The notes: a model not told the origin generated them from the sequence alone. A DNA stretch of 64,000 nucleotides from Lachnospiraceae bacterium (GCA_017470735.1 JAFUYB010000043.1:32662-96661); one strand, 5' to 3'. Shown: positions 55,229 to 63,844, counted from the first letter of the stretch. Numbers and translations: made by a program.

Positions 55229-55639
55229 ATAAGTATATTCTCCTCTATTGCTGCAAGTAATATCTGACTTACTCTGTCATCGGATGCCAGTGCTGTCATC
55301 AACTCACTTCGTTCGTTGGACAGTACTTGGCTCCTAATGTATGTGCAAATCATACTATAGAATAACCATATCCAATGGAAAAAACAACTTTTCAGGGATA
55401 ATTGGCTGCCTAAAGGTGAAAATTGGCCGCCTAGAGGTGAAAATAGGCGGGGCAGGAGCCGACTATATGGTACAATGGGATACAGGATGTGGTTTGCTCA
55501 TGGCTTCGTGGTACAACAGACAAAAATGCCTGTTGTCTCGTAGCGTCGTCAAATCCACACTTGTGTGGATTTTCCTCGAGCTTTCGTGGTATAATACTTA
55601 TTATTATTTCGGATTGCAGTAATATTGGGAGGCCGGCTC
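55229..55639. other. 411-nt intergenic region with repeats, hairpins and promoter-like boxes
   Basis: No credible gene is seen. It holds a 21-bp tandem duplication (GCCTAAAGGTGAAAATTGGCC at 55408, GCCTAGAGGTGAAAATAGGCG at 55429), a hairpin ACAACAG...CTGTTGT near 55514-55537, a perfect inverted repeat AAATCCACAC/GTGTGGATTT at 55551-55572, and three TGGTAYAAY boxes near 55469, 55509 and 55587. The last (TGGTATAAT) is an extended -10 suited to drive the ATPase gene. Confidence 0.6.
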
Positions 55640-57334
55640 ATGACAAAAACGGTATCTATGGGAACACAGGATTTCGCGAAAATACGGGAATTTGACAGCT
55701 TCTATGTAGACAAGACTGATTTTATCCGCGAATGGTGGGAAAACCATGACGATGTAACGCTCATCACCCGCCCGAGGCGTTTCGGCAAAACACTCAACAT
55801 GAGCATGCTGAATTATTTCTTTTCCAACAAGTATGAAGGCCGCAGCGACCTTTTTGAAGGGCTGTCTGTCTGGGAGGACGAGACATACAGACGGCTTCAG
55901 GGGACATTCCCGGTGATATTCATGACCTTTGCCGGAGTAAAAGCGAATAATTACGCGGATGCAGTCACGGGAATCAGAAAACAGGTTATCAGGCTGTTTG
56001 CTGATTGCTCATTCCTGCGCCATGATGAAAAGCTCGATGACTTGGAAAAAGCATCCTTTGCAAATATCTCCGAGGATATGGGCGATACAGATATTGCTTA
56101 TTCCATCAACCTGCTTTCAAGTCTTTTGGAAAAACATTTTGGCAAGAAGGTTCTGATCTTTCTTGATGAATACGACACGCCTCTGCAGGAAGCCTACATA
56201 AACGGGTATTGGGCTGAAATGACAGCGTTTATCCGCAATATGTTCAACAATACCTTCAAGACGAATCCTTCTCTTCACCGCGGCATTATGACCGGCATCA
56301 CCAGGGTCAGCAAGGAATCCATCTTCTCTGATTTGAACAACCTGACGGTCGTGACCACAACTTCGGACAAGTATGCTACTGCTTTCGGCTTTACCGAAGA
56401 AGATGTTTTTGCCGCCCTGGACAGCCAGGGCTTTGACTCATCTGAAAAGGAGCATGTCAAGTTCTGGTATGACGGATTTACCTTTGGCAGTATAAAGGAC
56501 ATCTACAACCCTTGGTCCGTTACCATGTTTTTGGATACAAAAAAATACGGCACCCATTGGGCCAATACCAGCGGCAACAGTCTGGCAGGTAAGCTGATAC
56601 AGGCGGGCGACAGGGAAACCAAAGTAACATTTGAGGCATTGCTGCGTGGTGAATGCATAGAAGCGCAAATAGATGAACAGATCATATTTGATCAGCTTTC
56701 CCGGAACAGAAACGCCATTTGGAGCCTGCTTCTGGCTTCCGGCTATCTCAAGACGGAGGATGTCATCGAAAGACTGAATGAAAACAAGATCATATACCGG
56801 CTGTCGCTCACAAATTTTGAGGTGAAATGCATGTTTGAAAAGCTGGTGGAGGGATGGTTTGCCGCCACGGCCGATTTCAATGATTTCATAAAGGCAATGC
56901 TTCGCGGCAATATCCGCGAGATGAATGCCTACATGAATGAGATCGCGCTTAATACCTTCAGTTATTTTGATGTAGGGAGAAGACCTTCTGACGCAAAGCA
57001 CCCGGAGCGGTTTTATCATGGGTTTGTGCTCGGCCTGATGGTCGACAGGGCTGCTGACTATATCGTCAAATCAAACAGGAAAAGCGGCTATGGGCGCTAT
57101 GATGTGGTCATGGAGCCTAAGGATGCGAACCATGTTGCCGTCATCATGGAATTCAAGGTATTCGATACCGAGGACGGTGAAAAGACCCTTGAGGATACCG
57201 CCAAGAACGCTCTCGCGCAGATAGAAGAGAAGAAATACGATACAGACCTCCTCTCCCGCGGCATTCCGCATGCCCGCATCCTAAAGTACGGCTTTGCCTT
57301 TGAGGGGGAGAAGTGCCTGATCCGGAAGAACTGA
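55640..57334 (+). CDS. AAA-ATPase_like protein with C-terminal PD-(D/E)XK domain
   Basis: 564 residues. The order is FAKIREFDSFYVDKTDFIREWW, P-loop LITRPRRFGKTLNMSML, Walker B VLIFLDEYDTPLQEA, GITRVSKESIFSDLNNL, a helical middle, and a C-terminal PDDEXK_9 part (FYHGFVLGLMVDRAADYIVKSN, YDVVMEPKDANHVAVIMEFKV with the E-x-K). It belongs to the same family as 18967-20544 but is only distantly similar. Members are frequent in gut Clostridia and Bacteroidetes, function unproven. ATG at 55640 follows GGGAGG. It is alone on the plus strand. Confidence 0.88.
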   Translation: MTKTVSMGTQDFAKIREFDSFYVDKTDFIREWWENHDDVTLITRPRRFGKTLNMSMLNYFFSNKYEGRSDLFEGLSVWEDETYRRLQGTFPVIFMTFAGVKANNYADAVTGIRKQVIRLFADCSFLRHDEKLDDLEKASFANISEDMGDTDIAYSINLLSSLLEKHFGKKVLIFLDEYDTPLQEAYINGYWAEMTAFIRNMFNNTFKTNPSLHRGIMTGITRVSKESIFSDLNNLTVVTTTSDKYATAFGFTEEDVFAALDSQGFDSSEKEHVKFWYDGFTFGSIKDIYNPWSVTMFLDTKKYGTHWANTSGNSLAGKLIQAGDRETKVTFEALLRGECIEAQIDEQIIFDQLSRNRNAIWSLLLASGYLKTEDVIERLNENKIIYRLSLTNFEVKCMFEKLVEGWFAATADFNDFIKAMLRGNIREMNAYMNEIALNTFSYFDVGRRPSDAKHPERFYHGFVLGLMVDRAADYIVKSNRKSGYGRYDVVMEPKDANHVAVIMEFKVFDTEDGEKTLEDTAKNALAQIEEKKYDTDLLSRGIPHARILKYGFAFEGEKCLIRKN

Positions 57335-57410
57335 TCCGTTTGCATTTCAATCTCCTTGATTTTCCTTCTTTATATGTTATTGCTTCCCCCTGTACAAAAA
57401 AGCAAGCATA

Positions 57411-57740
57411 TCATTCGGTTCCCTCAATCCCCTTTACAACCTCTCCTTCGTAATTGATGGCTTCGGCATCACTGATCACCTTCTCGCCTGCCGAAAGTCC
57501 CTCTGATATCTGGGTATAGTCATCATCCGCCAATCCGGTTTTGATATACTTCTTTGTTACCTTCCCTTTACTCCCGCTTTCTATGACATAGACATAGCTT
57601 CCATCGTCATCCGTATATACACAGGCTGTAGGAATTCTTACAGCATTTTCTTCTTTGTCAAGCTTGACGGTTACATCACTTTCCAGACCTACGATAAGAT
57701 CCTCATCGGTTTTTATGGATATTTCTATGCTTGCTCTCAT
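57411..57740 (-). pseudogene. C-terminal fragment of a membrane fusion (HlyD/MFP) efflux adaptor
   Basis: 109 codons give VGLESDVTVKLDKEENAVRIPTACVYTDDDGSYVYVIESGSKG and GLADDDYTQISEGLSAGEKVISD, the final beta-barrel domains of ABC-exporter periplasmic adaptors. The membrane helix, coiled coil and lipoyl parts are missing. It is joined to an ABC permease fragment in another frame, so a deletion removed the sequence between them. Confidence 0.7.
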
Positions 57741-57942
57741 CAGAATAGACCGATAAATATATGGGAATGCAAATCAATGTCAGCCCGATATCATTAAGCA
57801 AAAGCTTATAATACTCAAGCTGCAGCGCAGCGGTCTCATCGGGCTTGCAAAACATTATGGCCAGAACAAGCAGAATCACAAAACCGTACAATCCCGGCTT
57901 TGCAGTTATTCTTTTAAGATCTTCCCGGATCAGTCTGTTCAT
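57703..57942 (-). pseudogene. N-terminal fragment of an ABC-type permease
   Basis: 79 codons (MNRLIREDLKRITAKPGLYGFVILLVLAIMF, then YYKLLLNDIGLTLICIPIYLSVYSDESK) resemble the first one and a half membrane helices of ABC-2-type permeases in Clostridia. It breaks off at about 57725, where the adaptor fragment starts. A single deletion fusing a permease start to an adaptor end explains both fragments. Confidence 0.6.
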
Positions 57943-57961
57943 TTTTTTTAGCCTCCTTCTT

Positions 57962-58291
57962 CTATTTTCTGATAAAACGGCTGTCTGATTCGGGCATCGT
58001 ATCGTCAGACTGATATCTCTCTACGGTCATGTGAAGGTCATACTTTTGTCTCAGTTCCATGACGGTTTTCATCATGGGCGAGCCGTGATGAATGTCGATG
58101 GCCTTCTGATTTTCCCAACTGTCAATAAGCAGTACGGTTTCCGGATCGTCCAGTGACTGAAAATATTCGTACTTTAGATTTCCTGCCTCGTTTCGGATGG
58201 CGGCCACTGTTCCGCCGGAGGTCATTTCTTCCGCAAATTTCTTCGCGGCGCCATTTTTTCCTTTGTATCGTATATTGACTGTAATGCTCAT
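57962..58291 (-). CDS. Antibiotic biosynthesis monooxygenase-domain protein
   Basis: 109 residues with the ferredoxin-like ABM fold: SITVNIRYKGKNGAAKKFAEEMTSGGTVAAIRNEAGNLKYEYFQSLDDPETVLLIDSWENQKAIDIHHGSPMM. Such small dimeric proteins (YgiN-type) oxidise quinol-like compounds or bind reactive small molecules. ATG at 58291 follows AAAGGGG. It lies 28 nt after the flavodoxin gene, likely in one TetR-controlled transcript. Confidence 0.85.
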   Translation of the reverse strand: MSITVNIRYKGKNGAAKKFAEEMTSGGTVAAIRNEAGNLKYEYFQSLDDPETVLLIDSWENQKAIDIHHGSPMMKTVMELRQKYDLHMTVERYQSDDTMPESDSRFIRK

Positions 58292-58319
58292 AGATGAACC
58301 CCTTTCATTTCGCAATCAC

Positions 58320-58799
58320 TCACAGCACCTCGGCAAGCCATTTTTTGATCTCGCCCTCATTCGGACGGTTGATCTGTACCCCTTTGCCCCATTTCACATC
58401 ACCGCTGACATTCTTATGCAGTTTCGTATCGCTTTTTCCCACTCCGCTTCCCCCGGAAGTACAGAACGGGACAATGGTTTTCCCCGTAAAATCATAGCTT
58501 TCCAGAAAGGTTTCGATGATTCTCGGCGCAATGCCCCACCAAATCGGGAATCCGATAATGACCGTATCGTAGGAATCCATATCGGAAACGGTATTGGCAA
58601 TCTTCGGCCTTGCGGACGGGTCATTCATTTCCACACTGCTGCGGCTCTGCTTGTTCGTCCAAGTGAGATCATCGGATGTATAGGTCTCTTTTGGCACAAT
58701 CTCGAAAAAATCGCCACCGCTGATCCGGGCAATCTCTTCGCCCACGCGTTTTGTCACACCGCTTGCCGAGAATACCGCCACTAATGTCTTGTCTGCCAT
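58320..58799 (-). CDS. Flavodoxin
   Basis: 159 residues. The FMN phosphate loop has diverged (VAVFSASGVTKRVGEEIA); the remaining segments YDTVIIGFPIWWGIAPRIIETFLESYDFTGKTIVPFCTSGGSGVGKS are typical of long-chain-like flavodoxins common in anaerobes. It carries electrons in the cytosol and could serve a quinone-reducing or detoxifying role with the monooxygenase next door. ATG at 58799 has AGGAGGG seven nt upstream; an ATG at 58805 is too close to that site. Confidence 0.9.
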   Translation of the reverse strand: MADKTLVAVFSASGVTKRVGEEIARISGGDFFEIVPKETYTSDDLTWTNKQSRSSVEMNDPSARPKIANTVSDMDSYDTVIIGFPIWWGIAPRIIETFLESYDFTGKTIVPFCTSGGSGVGKSDTKLHKNVSGDVKWGKGVQINRPNEGEIKKWLAEVL

Positions 58800-58822
58800 C
58801 GTCATACCCTCCTTGCGTTGCA

Positions 58823-59446
58823 TTATTCTCCCAGCAGCCTCGCCAGGCATGCATAGGTAATGTCCTTCATTGACTGGTAAACATAGTCCACATTCGCCTG
58901 TTTCATTGCCTCCCACTGTTTGTCTGTCACCGCGGTGTATGGGTAGATCCCAAACATGAACGGGAAGAAGATGTATATGAAGTTCTGGATCTCTTCCGCC
59001 GTCATTTCCGGACAGAACTTTTCCAGCAGCCCGCGCATATTTCTCATGGATTCCCCGTATGCTCTCTTAAACGATACAAGCAGCTCCTGTCGGCTGTTTG
59101 CCTCCATGTCATAGTTGTTCATGGAGAGAAGTTTGAGCAGTTGCTGCCGGTTCGCGATCGAGGAAGCAATCTTTTCCGCCAGTTCGTGTCGGTTTAGCCG
59201 CTCATGACGGTCCCGGATGGCTTCAAGCTCCTCGTTCCACCTGTCGTATTCACGCTCATAAAGCGCAAGAAATATCTCTTCCTTCGTCTGAAAATAGTTG
59301 TAGATGGATGTTCTGGTAAAGGATGTCACTGCCCCGATCTCTTTCAGCGTGATCTCCTTAAAGCTCATTGTCTGATAGAGCTGCTCACAGGCATTGACGA
59401 TCTCTTCTTTCCTCGCGGCAGTCAGTTCCGGTGATCCTTTTGGCAT
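58823..59446 (-). CDS. TetR-family regulator
   Basis: 207 residues. The N-terminal helix-turn-helix (KEEIVNACEQLYQTMSFKEITLKEIGAVTSFTRTSIYNYFQTKEEIFLALY) is a textbook TetR DNA-binding domain; the C-terminal 150 residues are a helical ligand domain. It heads the flavodoxin-monooxygenase run. Two palindromes over its promoter indicate autoregulation and control of the downstream genes. The ligand is unknown; quinones or other electrophiles are a reasonable guess from the neighbours. Confidence 0.92.
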   Translation of the reverse strand: MPKGSPELTAARKEEIVNACEQLYQTMSFKEITLKEIGAVTSFTRTSIYNYFQTKEEIFLALYEREYDRWNEELEAIRDRHERLNRHELAEKIASSIANRQQLLKLLSMNNYDMEANSRQELLVSFKRAYGESMRNMRGLLEKFCPEMTAEEIQNFIYIFFPFMFGIYPYTAVTDKQWEAMKQANVDYVYQSMKDITYACLARLLGE

Positions 59447-59581
59447 AACAGTGTCTCCATTTTATGGTCTGCGCTTCGCTTCGTTCTGTCTGGGGAATAT
59501 GTTCATTGGGCACATGGGACAGTAGGCACAAAACCGAGATCCTTTGGATTCTGCGCGCCCGGTTCCTCATCCTTGCCCGTG

Positions 59582-59632
59582 TTCTGACTTCGTGTCAGAA
59601 TGTATTGTAACACGGTTCTGACACTGTGTCAA
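59582..59632 (-). promoter_or_regulatory. TetR-gene promoter with two palindromic operators
   Basis: Minus strand: TTGACA (59627-59632), 17-nt spacer, TACAAT (59604-59609). One palindrome, TGACACtGTGTCA in plus orientation (59619-59631), covers the -35; a second, TTCTGAC/GTCAGAA with a 5-nt centre (59582-59600), lies just past the -10. Both share the TGAC half-site, as for a TetR dimer pair. Confidence 0.75.
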
Positions 59633-59808
59633 TATGGAATTTGATTTTTCCAATGCCCATAAGCGGGCTTCCTCTTTAACGAATGAAATGTGTCGCCTGC
59701 CATTCTTCTTTTTCCGGCAGTCCATACTTTTCTTTCCCCAGTATTCAGGATTTAATACCATGTGCGCCGTGGGTGCAAATGGGTGCAAAATGTCCAAAGT
59801 ATAATAGA
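59633..59808. other. Intergenic stretch, no gene seen
   Basis: This lies between the TetR promoter and the terminator near 59.8 kb, within a region of more than 400 nt without a gene. A 92-codon minus-strand frame (59567-59845) crosses the TetR promoter and operators and shows no family features. A GGGTGCAAA direct repeat at 59771-59789 is the only pattern I see. Confidence 0.5.
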
Positions 59809-59865
59809 GAAAAAGCCCAGCCGCTAACCTGCTCTCCGTGAGCAAGAAAGCGACTGGGCTTTTTA
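59809..59865. terminator. Bidirectional intrinsic terminator
   Basis: AGCCCAGCCGC (59814-59824) and GCGACTGGGCT (59850-59860) pair with one mismatch; the hairpin is flanked by AAAAA on one side and TTTTT on the other. It ends the HxlR gene on the minus strand. Confidence 0.75.
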
Positions 59866-59872
59866 TCGGGCT

Positions 59873-60220
59873 TTATTTCATCTGTTCCTCTGCCCATTTG
59901 TAGACAGATTCCAGAGCGGGAATCAGGGTTCTGCCCCTATCCGCGAGGGCATATTCCACTGTGGGAGGAATGGTGTTGTACTGGGTGCGTGTGATGAACT
60001 GGTCATGCTCTAATTCCCGCAGACACTTGGTCAGCATGGTGGCTGTGATGCCAACTACTTTGCGCTCCAATTCCCGATAGCGGAGGGTCTGGTTTTCAGC
60101 ATCGGCAATATACCACAAAATGGGCAGTTTCCATTTCTGGCCGATCAGTTCCATTGCATAGAGGATCGGGCAATCCGTTTCATAGATGTTTTCTGACTTT
60201 GGTAAGGGCCTTTTGCTCAT
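59873..60220 (-). CDS. HxlR-family regulator
   Basis: 115 residues. CPILYAMELIGQKWKLPILWYIADAENQTLRYRELERKVVGITATMLTKCLRELEHDQFITRTQYNTIPPTVEYALADRG is a complete HxlR winged-helix domain with the usual N-terminal cysteine (Cys14 or so), which in relatives senses aldehydes or disulfide stress. ATG at 60220 has GGAGG five nt upstream. It is divergent from the Old Yellow Enzyme gene and probably regulates it. Confidence 0.92.
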   Translation of the reverse strand: MSKRPLPKSENIYETDCPILYAMELIGQKWKLPILWYIADAENQTLRYRELERKVVGITATMLTKCLRELEHDQFITRTQYNTIPPTVEYALADRGRTLIPALESVYKWAEEQMK

Positions 60221-60271
60221 GGCGTCCTCCAATACTATATTTTTCTTAGTGACAAAGAATATTCTTCCTTC

Positions 60272-60299
60272 TTGTTTTTCTGTTGTATAATATTATAAT
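60272..60299 (+). promoter_or_regulatory. Candidate promoter of the OYE cluster
   Basis: TTGTTT (60272-60277) and TATAAT (60294-60299) with a 16-nt spacer. The AT-rich TATAATATTATA palindrome overlaps the -10 in the divergent region and could be an HxlR site. Confidence 0.45.
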
Positions 60300-60340
60300 A
60301 TAGACATGTGCAAAAGTAAAGCATGAAGGAGAGATTCGTC

Positions 60341-61372
60341 ATGAAGAAAATATTTGAAACGGTGGGTGTAAAGAACTTGACCGTCCGAAACCGTCTGGTG
60401 CGATCCGCAACATGGGAGGGCATTGCCAATCCTGACGGTGGTGTTACAGAAGAAGCCTATGAGATATATGCAGAGCTGGCGAAAGGCGGAATTGGCGCAA
60501 TTATTACGGGCTTTACCAGTGTTGCCCTCCATGACTACTACTTTGACGGTATGATGCGCCTTTGCGATGATTCTCTGATCCCTCAGTATCGGAGACTGGT
60601 TGATGTGATCCATACTGAGAACTGCCCTGTAATCACACAGCTGGCTTTGGGTGCTTACTATCGGGAGGTTAATGGCAGGTATATGCAGGTAGAGCCGGAT
60701 GACATGATGGTGGAAGAGATACAGACGATCATCCAGCAGTTCGTGGCTGCGGCCATTAGAGCGGAAAGGGCAGGCTTTGACGGGGTGCAGATCCATGCGG
60801 CGCACTTTTTCTTCTTGAGCCGGTTCATTTCCCCTGCCGTCAACCATCGTTCAGATGGGTACGGTGGCGAGGTGGAAAACAGAAGCAGAATCCTTCTGGA
60901 GATTATGAGGGGAATCCGGGAGGCAGCGCCCTCCCTGCATATCAGCATCAAAATCAACTGCAACGACTTTACCTACGGTGGGCTGGACGAGGGCGGATGC
61001 CTTGCTGTCTGCAAACTGATGGATCAGGATGGAATCGACTCTATCGAGGTCAGTGGGAATGGGACTTCTGTCAGCGGGATCAAGGCCCATGTCAACGAGG
61101 GGTACTTTGTGTCTTCCGCCGCGAGGATCGCGAAAGCAGTCTCCTGTCCGGTGATCGTTGTCGGTGGCTTCAGGAGCCTTGATACCATGGAGTCCGTGCT
61201 GAACCAGACGAGGATTGAGCTGATTTCACTGTCCCGTCCTCTGCTCCGGGAACCTGACTTGCCGCTGAAAATGGAGAGGGATGCGAAATACATTTCCAAA
61301 TGCGTCTCATGTAATACCTGTTATTCCACACCATCCCATAAGTGCATCTTCACAAGGAGGGATATGGCATGA
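60341..61372 (+). CDS. NADH:flavin oxidoreductase (Old Yellow Enzyme family)
   Basis: 343 residues. The FMN barrel is recognisable: VRNRLVRSATWEG, GGIGAIITGFTSV, VITQLALGA, AGFDGVQIHAAHFFFLSRFISPAVNHRSDGYGGEVENRSRILLEI with the substrate His pair, CPVIVVGGFR and LISLSRPLLREPDLP. A C-terminal CVSCNTCYSTPSHKC cluster is like that of the Fe-S-containing enoate-reductase group, though the second domain is absent. It likely reduces electrophilic alkenes. ATG at 60341 follows AAGGAGA. It is first in a cluster with hydrolase, tautomerase and DsbA-like genes. Confidence 0.9.
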   Translation: MKKIFETVGVKNLTVRNRLVRSATWEGIANPDGGVTEEAYEIYAELAKGGIGAIITGFTSVALHDYYFDGMMRLCDDSLIPQYRRLVDVIHTENCPVITQLALGAYYREVNGRYMQVEPDDMMVEEIQTIIQQFVAAAIRAERAGFDGVQIHAAHFFFLSRFISPAVNHRSDGYGGEVENRSRILLEIMRGIREAAPSLHISIKINCNDFTYGGLDEGGCLAVCKLMDQDGIDSIEVSGNGTSVSGIKAHVNEGYFVSSAARIAKAVSCPVIVVGGFRSLDTMESVLNQTRIELISLSRPLLREPDLPLKMERDAKYISKCVSCNTCYSTPSHKCIFTRRDMA

Positions 61373-62273
61373 TGTTCCGGCTGGATGTACCTACCGCCAG
61401 AGGCGTCGTGCTCAATGGCGTCCTGTTCCGCAAGCAACGAGAAAAGAGCTCAGATACTGTTATGATTGCCATTACGGGTATCCATGGCAATTTCTATTCT
61501 AATCCGTTTTACTACAATGTCGGAGATACTCTCAATGCCGGAGGAATCGACTTCATCTACGCTCAGACCAATGATGCCTTTGGACAGATTGAAACCATCA
61601 ATGTGAACACCGGGAAAAAGGAGGTCATCGGATCTTGGAATGAACGGTTTGCCTATACGGATGAGGATATAGAGGCTTACCTGACCTTTGTGGAACAGGA
61701 AGGATATGAGCACATCATTCTCGCAGGACATTCCCTGGGCGCAAACAAAGTGATCTATTACCTGTCCATGCATCACGATCCGCGGATTGAGCATTTCTTT
61801 TTTCTTTCACCAGCGAACCTGACTTACATGATGTCCGGGGTGACGGATCGGGAGAAGCAGAGCATCAAGGAACAGGTGAATCGAGGTGATGGAGACAGGA
61901 TGCTTCCATTCCCCTTTATGGGCTGGGGGATTGCATCGCCAACACAGCCTATGACTGGCAGTTCTCTGGGCTTCTCAACAACGTGCATACCGCAAGAGAT
62001 GGAGACTTCTCACAGGCGGAAAAGGTCACGCATACAGGCGCTCTGTTGGTCGGGACATATGATAACTTCACAGATGGCGACCCGTCTGAGTTTCTGCGGA
62101 ATCTAAACACCCATTTGCCGACTGCCAGCGAGAATGCGCTTATCTTTATTGAAAAGACCGGCCACACCTACCAGATGAAGCATCAGGAGGTGGCGGATGC
62201 CATTCTGCGCCAGCTTCAGAAATGGAGGGCGCACGATGTCCTGTGGACATCGGCTTTGCGCGGACCGGAGTGA
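61369..62273 (+). pseudogene. Alpha/beta hydrolase with a frameshift in a G run
   Basis: The first 185 or so codons encode a hydrolase with the nucleophile elbow LAGHSLGANKVIYY and FFLSPANLTYMMSG. At the GGGGG run near 61925-61929 the frame breaks; the next frame continues sensibly with DCIANTAYDWQFSGLLNNVH, then TGALLVGTYDNFTDGDPSEF and EKTGHTYQMKHQEVADAIL (acid and His), ending at 62273. One missing G restores a protein of about 300 residues. This could be a real lesion, phase variation or a sequencing error. Its ATG overlaps the stop of the OYE gene. Confidence 0.8.
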
Positions 62274-62287
62274 AACGGAGAAGCCTA

Positions 62288-62650
62288 ATGCCGTTTATCA
62301 AAATAAAAGTGAACTGCCGTATTTCGCCGGAGCAGGAGATTGAGCTGAAAACCCGAATGGGGAAAGCTATAGAACTGGTTCCCGGAAAAAGCGAAGAATA
62401 CCTTCTCCTTGAATTTGAGGATGAGGCGCGCCTGTGGCTACGCGGTAGGAATGCGCGGCCAATGGCTTATATCGAGGCGGCGATCTTTGGGAATGAAAGT
62501 CATGCTGGATATCCAGCCTTCACCGCCGAGCTGTCAAGGATATATCAGGATGTGCTGGGTATTGCGCCAGAAGATTGTTTTATCAAGTATGATGATATCA
62601 CTGCATGGGCAGTCGGCGGCCAGTATATCGACCGTGAAATGTTCAGGTGA
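62288..62650 (+). CDS. MIF-like/phenylpyruvate tautomerase family protein
   Basis: 120 residues. MPFIKIKVNCRISPEQEIELKTRMGKAIELVPGKSEEYLLLEFEDEARLWLRG and YPAFTAELSRIYQDVLGIAPEDCFIKYDDITAWAVGG match the MIF/D-dopachrome tautomerase fold, with the catalytic Pro2 retained. Such enzymes isomerise keto-enol pairs. ATG at 62288 follows GGAG; an earlier in-frame start would bury the proline. It is 14 nt after the hydrolase and likely co-transcribed. Confidence 0.85.
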   Translation: MPFIKIKVNCRISPEQEIELKTRMGKAIELVPGKSEEYLLLEFEDEARLWLRGRNARPMAYIEAAIFGNESHAGYPAFTAELSRIYQDVLGIAPEDCFIKYDDITAWAVGGQYIDREMFR

Positions 62651-62655
62651 TCAAG

Positions 62656-63330
62656 ATGGATAATAAAATAGTATTGACTGCTTTTACCGATCCTATGATG
62701 GGGCTCAGCTATGAAAGTGAGCCAATCATCGACCGGCTTCAGGAGGAATACGATGGCCGCATTGAAATCCGCTATGTGATGGCTCTGCTGGTCAGGGATG
62801 TTTCGGATTTCATGTTTCCGGATGAAAAAGCACTTGACCCGGAAGTCGGTATCTCGCGTTACTGCAAACGTCTTGCCGGGATTTATAAGAGTGAGGAATC
62901 CATCGGCGGCCTGCCCATCAACATGGACGGCTTCTGCCTGTTTGACGTGGATCATCGCAGCTCCCGCCCGCTCTGTCTTGCCTATAAAGCCGCACAGCTT
63001 GCCGACCCTGATAAAGCCAATGCTTTTCTTAGGGCGCTTTGCCATGCTACAGTTCTGGAATGCCGCCCGACCACACATGACGGGGAAGTTTTTAAGGTTG
63101 TCCGGGATATTGGCATAGATGAGCCTACATTTATTCGGCATTATCATGATGGGAGCGCCGAGGTTCAGTTGGAGAAGGATCTGGCCTTCACTCGCCGTAT
63201 GGAGATTCACTCCCTGCCTGCATACCTTTTCCAATGCGCTGACAAAACACTATTGATGCAGAGCTTTGATTACAGGGAATTTGTAAAGCTGCTTACTTTA
63301 CGTATGAAACAGGAATCAGCCCGTAATTGA
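62656..63330 (+). CDS. DsbA-family thioredoxin-fold protein lacking CxxC
   Basis: 224 residues. KIVLTAFTDPMMGLSYESEPIIDRLQ occupies the position of the active-site strand, with DPMM instead of C-x-x-C, so it cannot be a classical disulfide oxidase. The cis-proline region is IHSLPAYLFQ. It resembles the FrnE/2-hydroxychromene-isomerase-like branch of DsbA proteins, which may act on small molecules or use glutathione-like cofactors. ATG at 62656 follows AGGTGA; a GTG at 62647 is also in frame. Its 3' end overlaps the convergent nitroreductase gene by 38 nt. Confidence 0.8.
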   Translation: MDNKIVLTAFTDPMMGLSYESEPIIDRLQEEYDGRIEIRYVMALLVRDVSDFMFPDEKALDPEVGISRYCKRLAGIYKSEESIGGLPINMDGFCLFDVDHRSSRPLCLAYKAAQLADPDKANAFLRALCHATVLECRPTTHDGEVFKVVRDIGIDEPTFIRHYHDGSAEVQLEKDLAFTRRMEIHSLPAYLFQCADKTLLMQSFDYREFVKLLTLRMKQESARN

Positions 63331-63844
63331 CTTGTCTCTCATTTGGCTCATCATCTGTATAACCGATCAGTACTGATGCAAGGACATCGTAGCCTTCCGG
63401 TACCTCAAGGGCTTTTTTCACTTCCGGTTTTTCTCTTACAGCAACGATTGTCGCATTCATTCCGCAGCTGGCGAGTCCCAGAGAAACTGCTTCCAGTTCC
63501 ATATTCTCAATGATTGATCCTACATTCCAGAAGAGGTTATCATTCTTCATTTTCTCAGTAACAGGATCATTGTCAGTATGTCGCTCCCCAGATAATATGA
63601 TCCATACCGGTGCCCCATACATAAATTTCCTGGGTTCTTTCGTTTTTGCGTATTCATTTGCGGCATCTTCTGCCAGTTGAATTACTTCTTTATCCGTCAC
63701 GACAGAAAGATGAAACTTATGCCAGCGGACGATGGGTGACAGAAGTGCTGCGTCAATGACTTTCTGAATGGTTTCGTCATCCGGCATTCTGCCGTTATAC
63801 TTACGGACGGAAGCTCTGTTTCTTAAAACTTTCTCAAATTCCAT
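63293..63844 (-). CDS. Nitroreductase family protein
   Basis: 183 residues, typical length. NRASVRKYNGRMPDDETIQKVIDAALLSPI is the FMN-binding start; NVGSIIENMELEAVSLGLASCGMNATIVAV and VPEGYDVLASVLIGY complete the fold. Such FMN enzymes reduce nitro groups, quinones or enoates with NAD(P)H. It converges on the DsbA-like gene with a 38-nt overlap, so it is on a separate transcript, but it fits the same redox-detoxification theme. Confidence 0.9.
   Translation of the reverse strand: MEFEKVLRNRASVRKYNGRMPDDETIQKVIDAALLSPIVRWHKFHLSVVTDKEVIQLAEDAANEYAKTKEPRKFMYGAPVWIILSGERHTDNDPVTEKMKNDNLFWNVGSIIENMELEAVSLGLASCGMNATIVAVREKPEVKKALEVPEGYDVLASVLIGYTDDEPNERQVNYGLIPVSYVK

Noticed and set aside
59567..59845. 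92-codon minus-strand frame
   Set aside because: It spans the TetR promoter and both operators and resembles no family.
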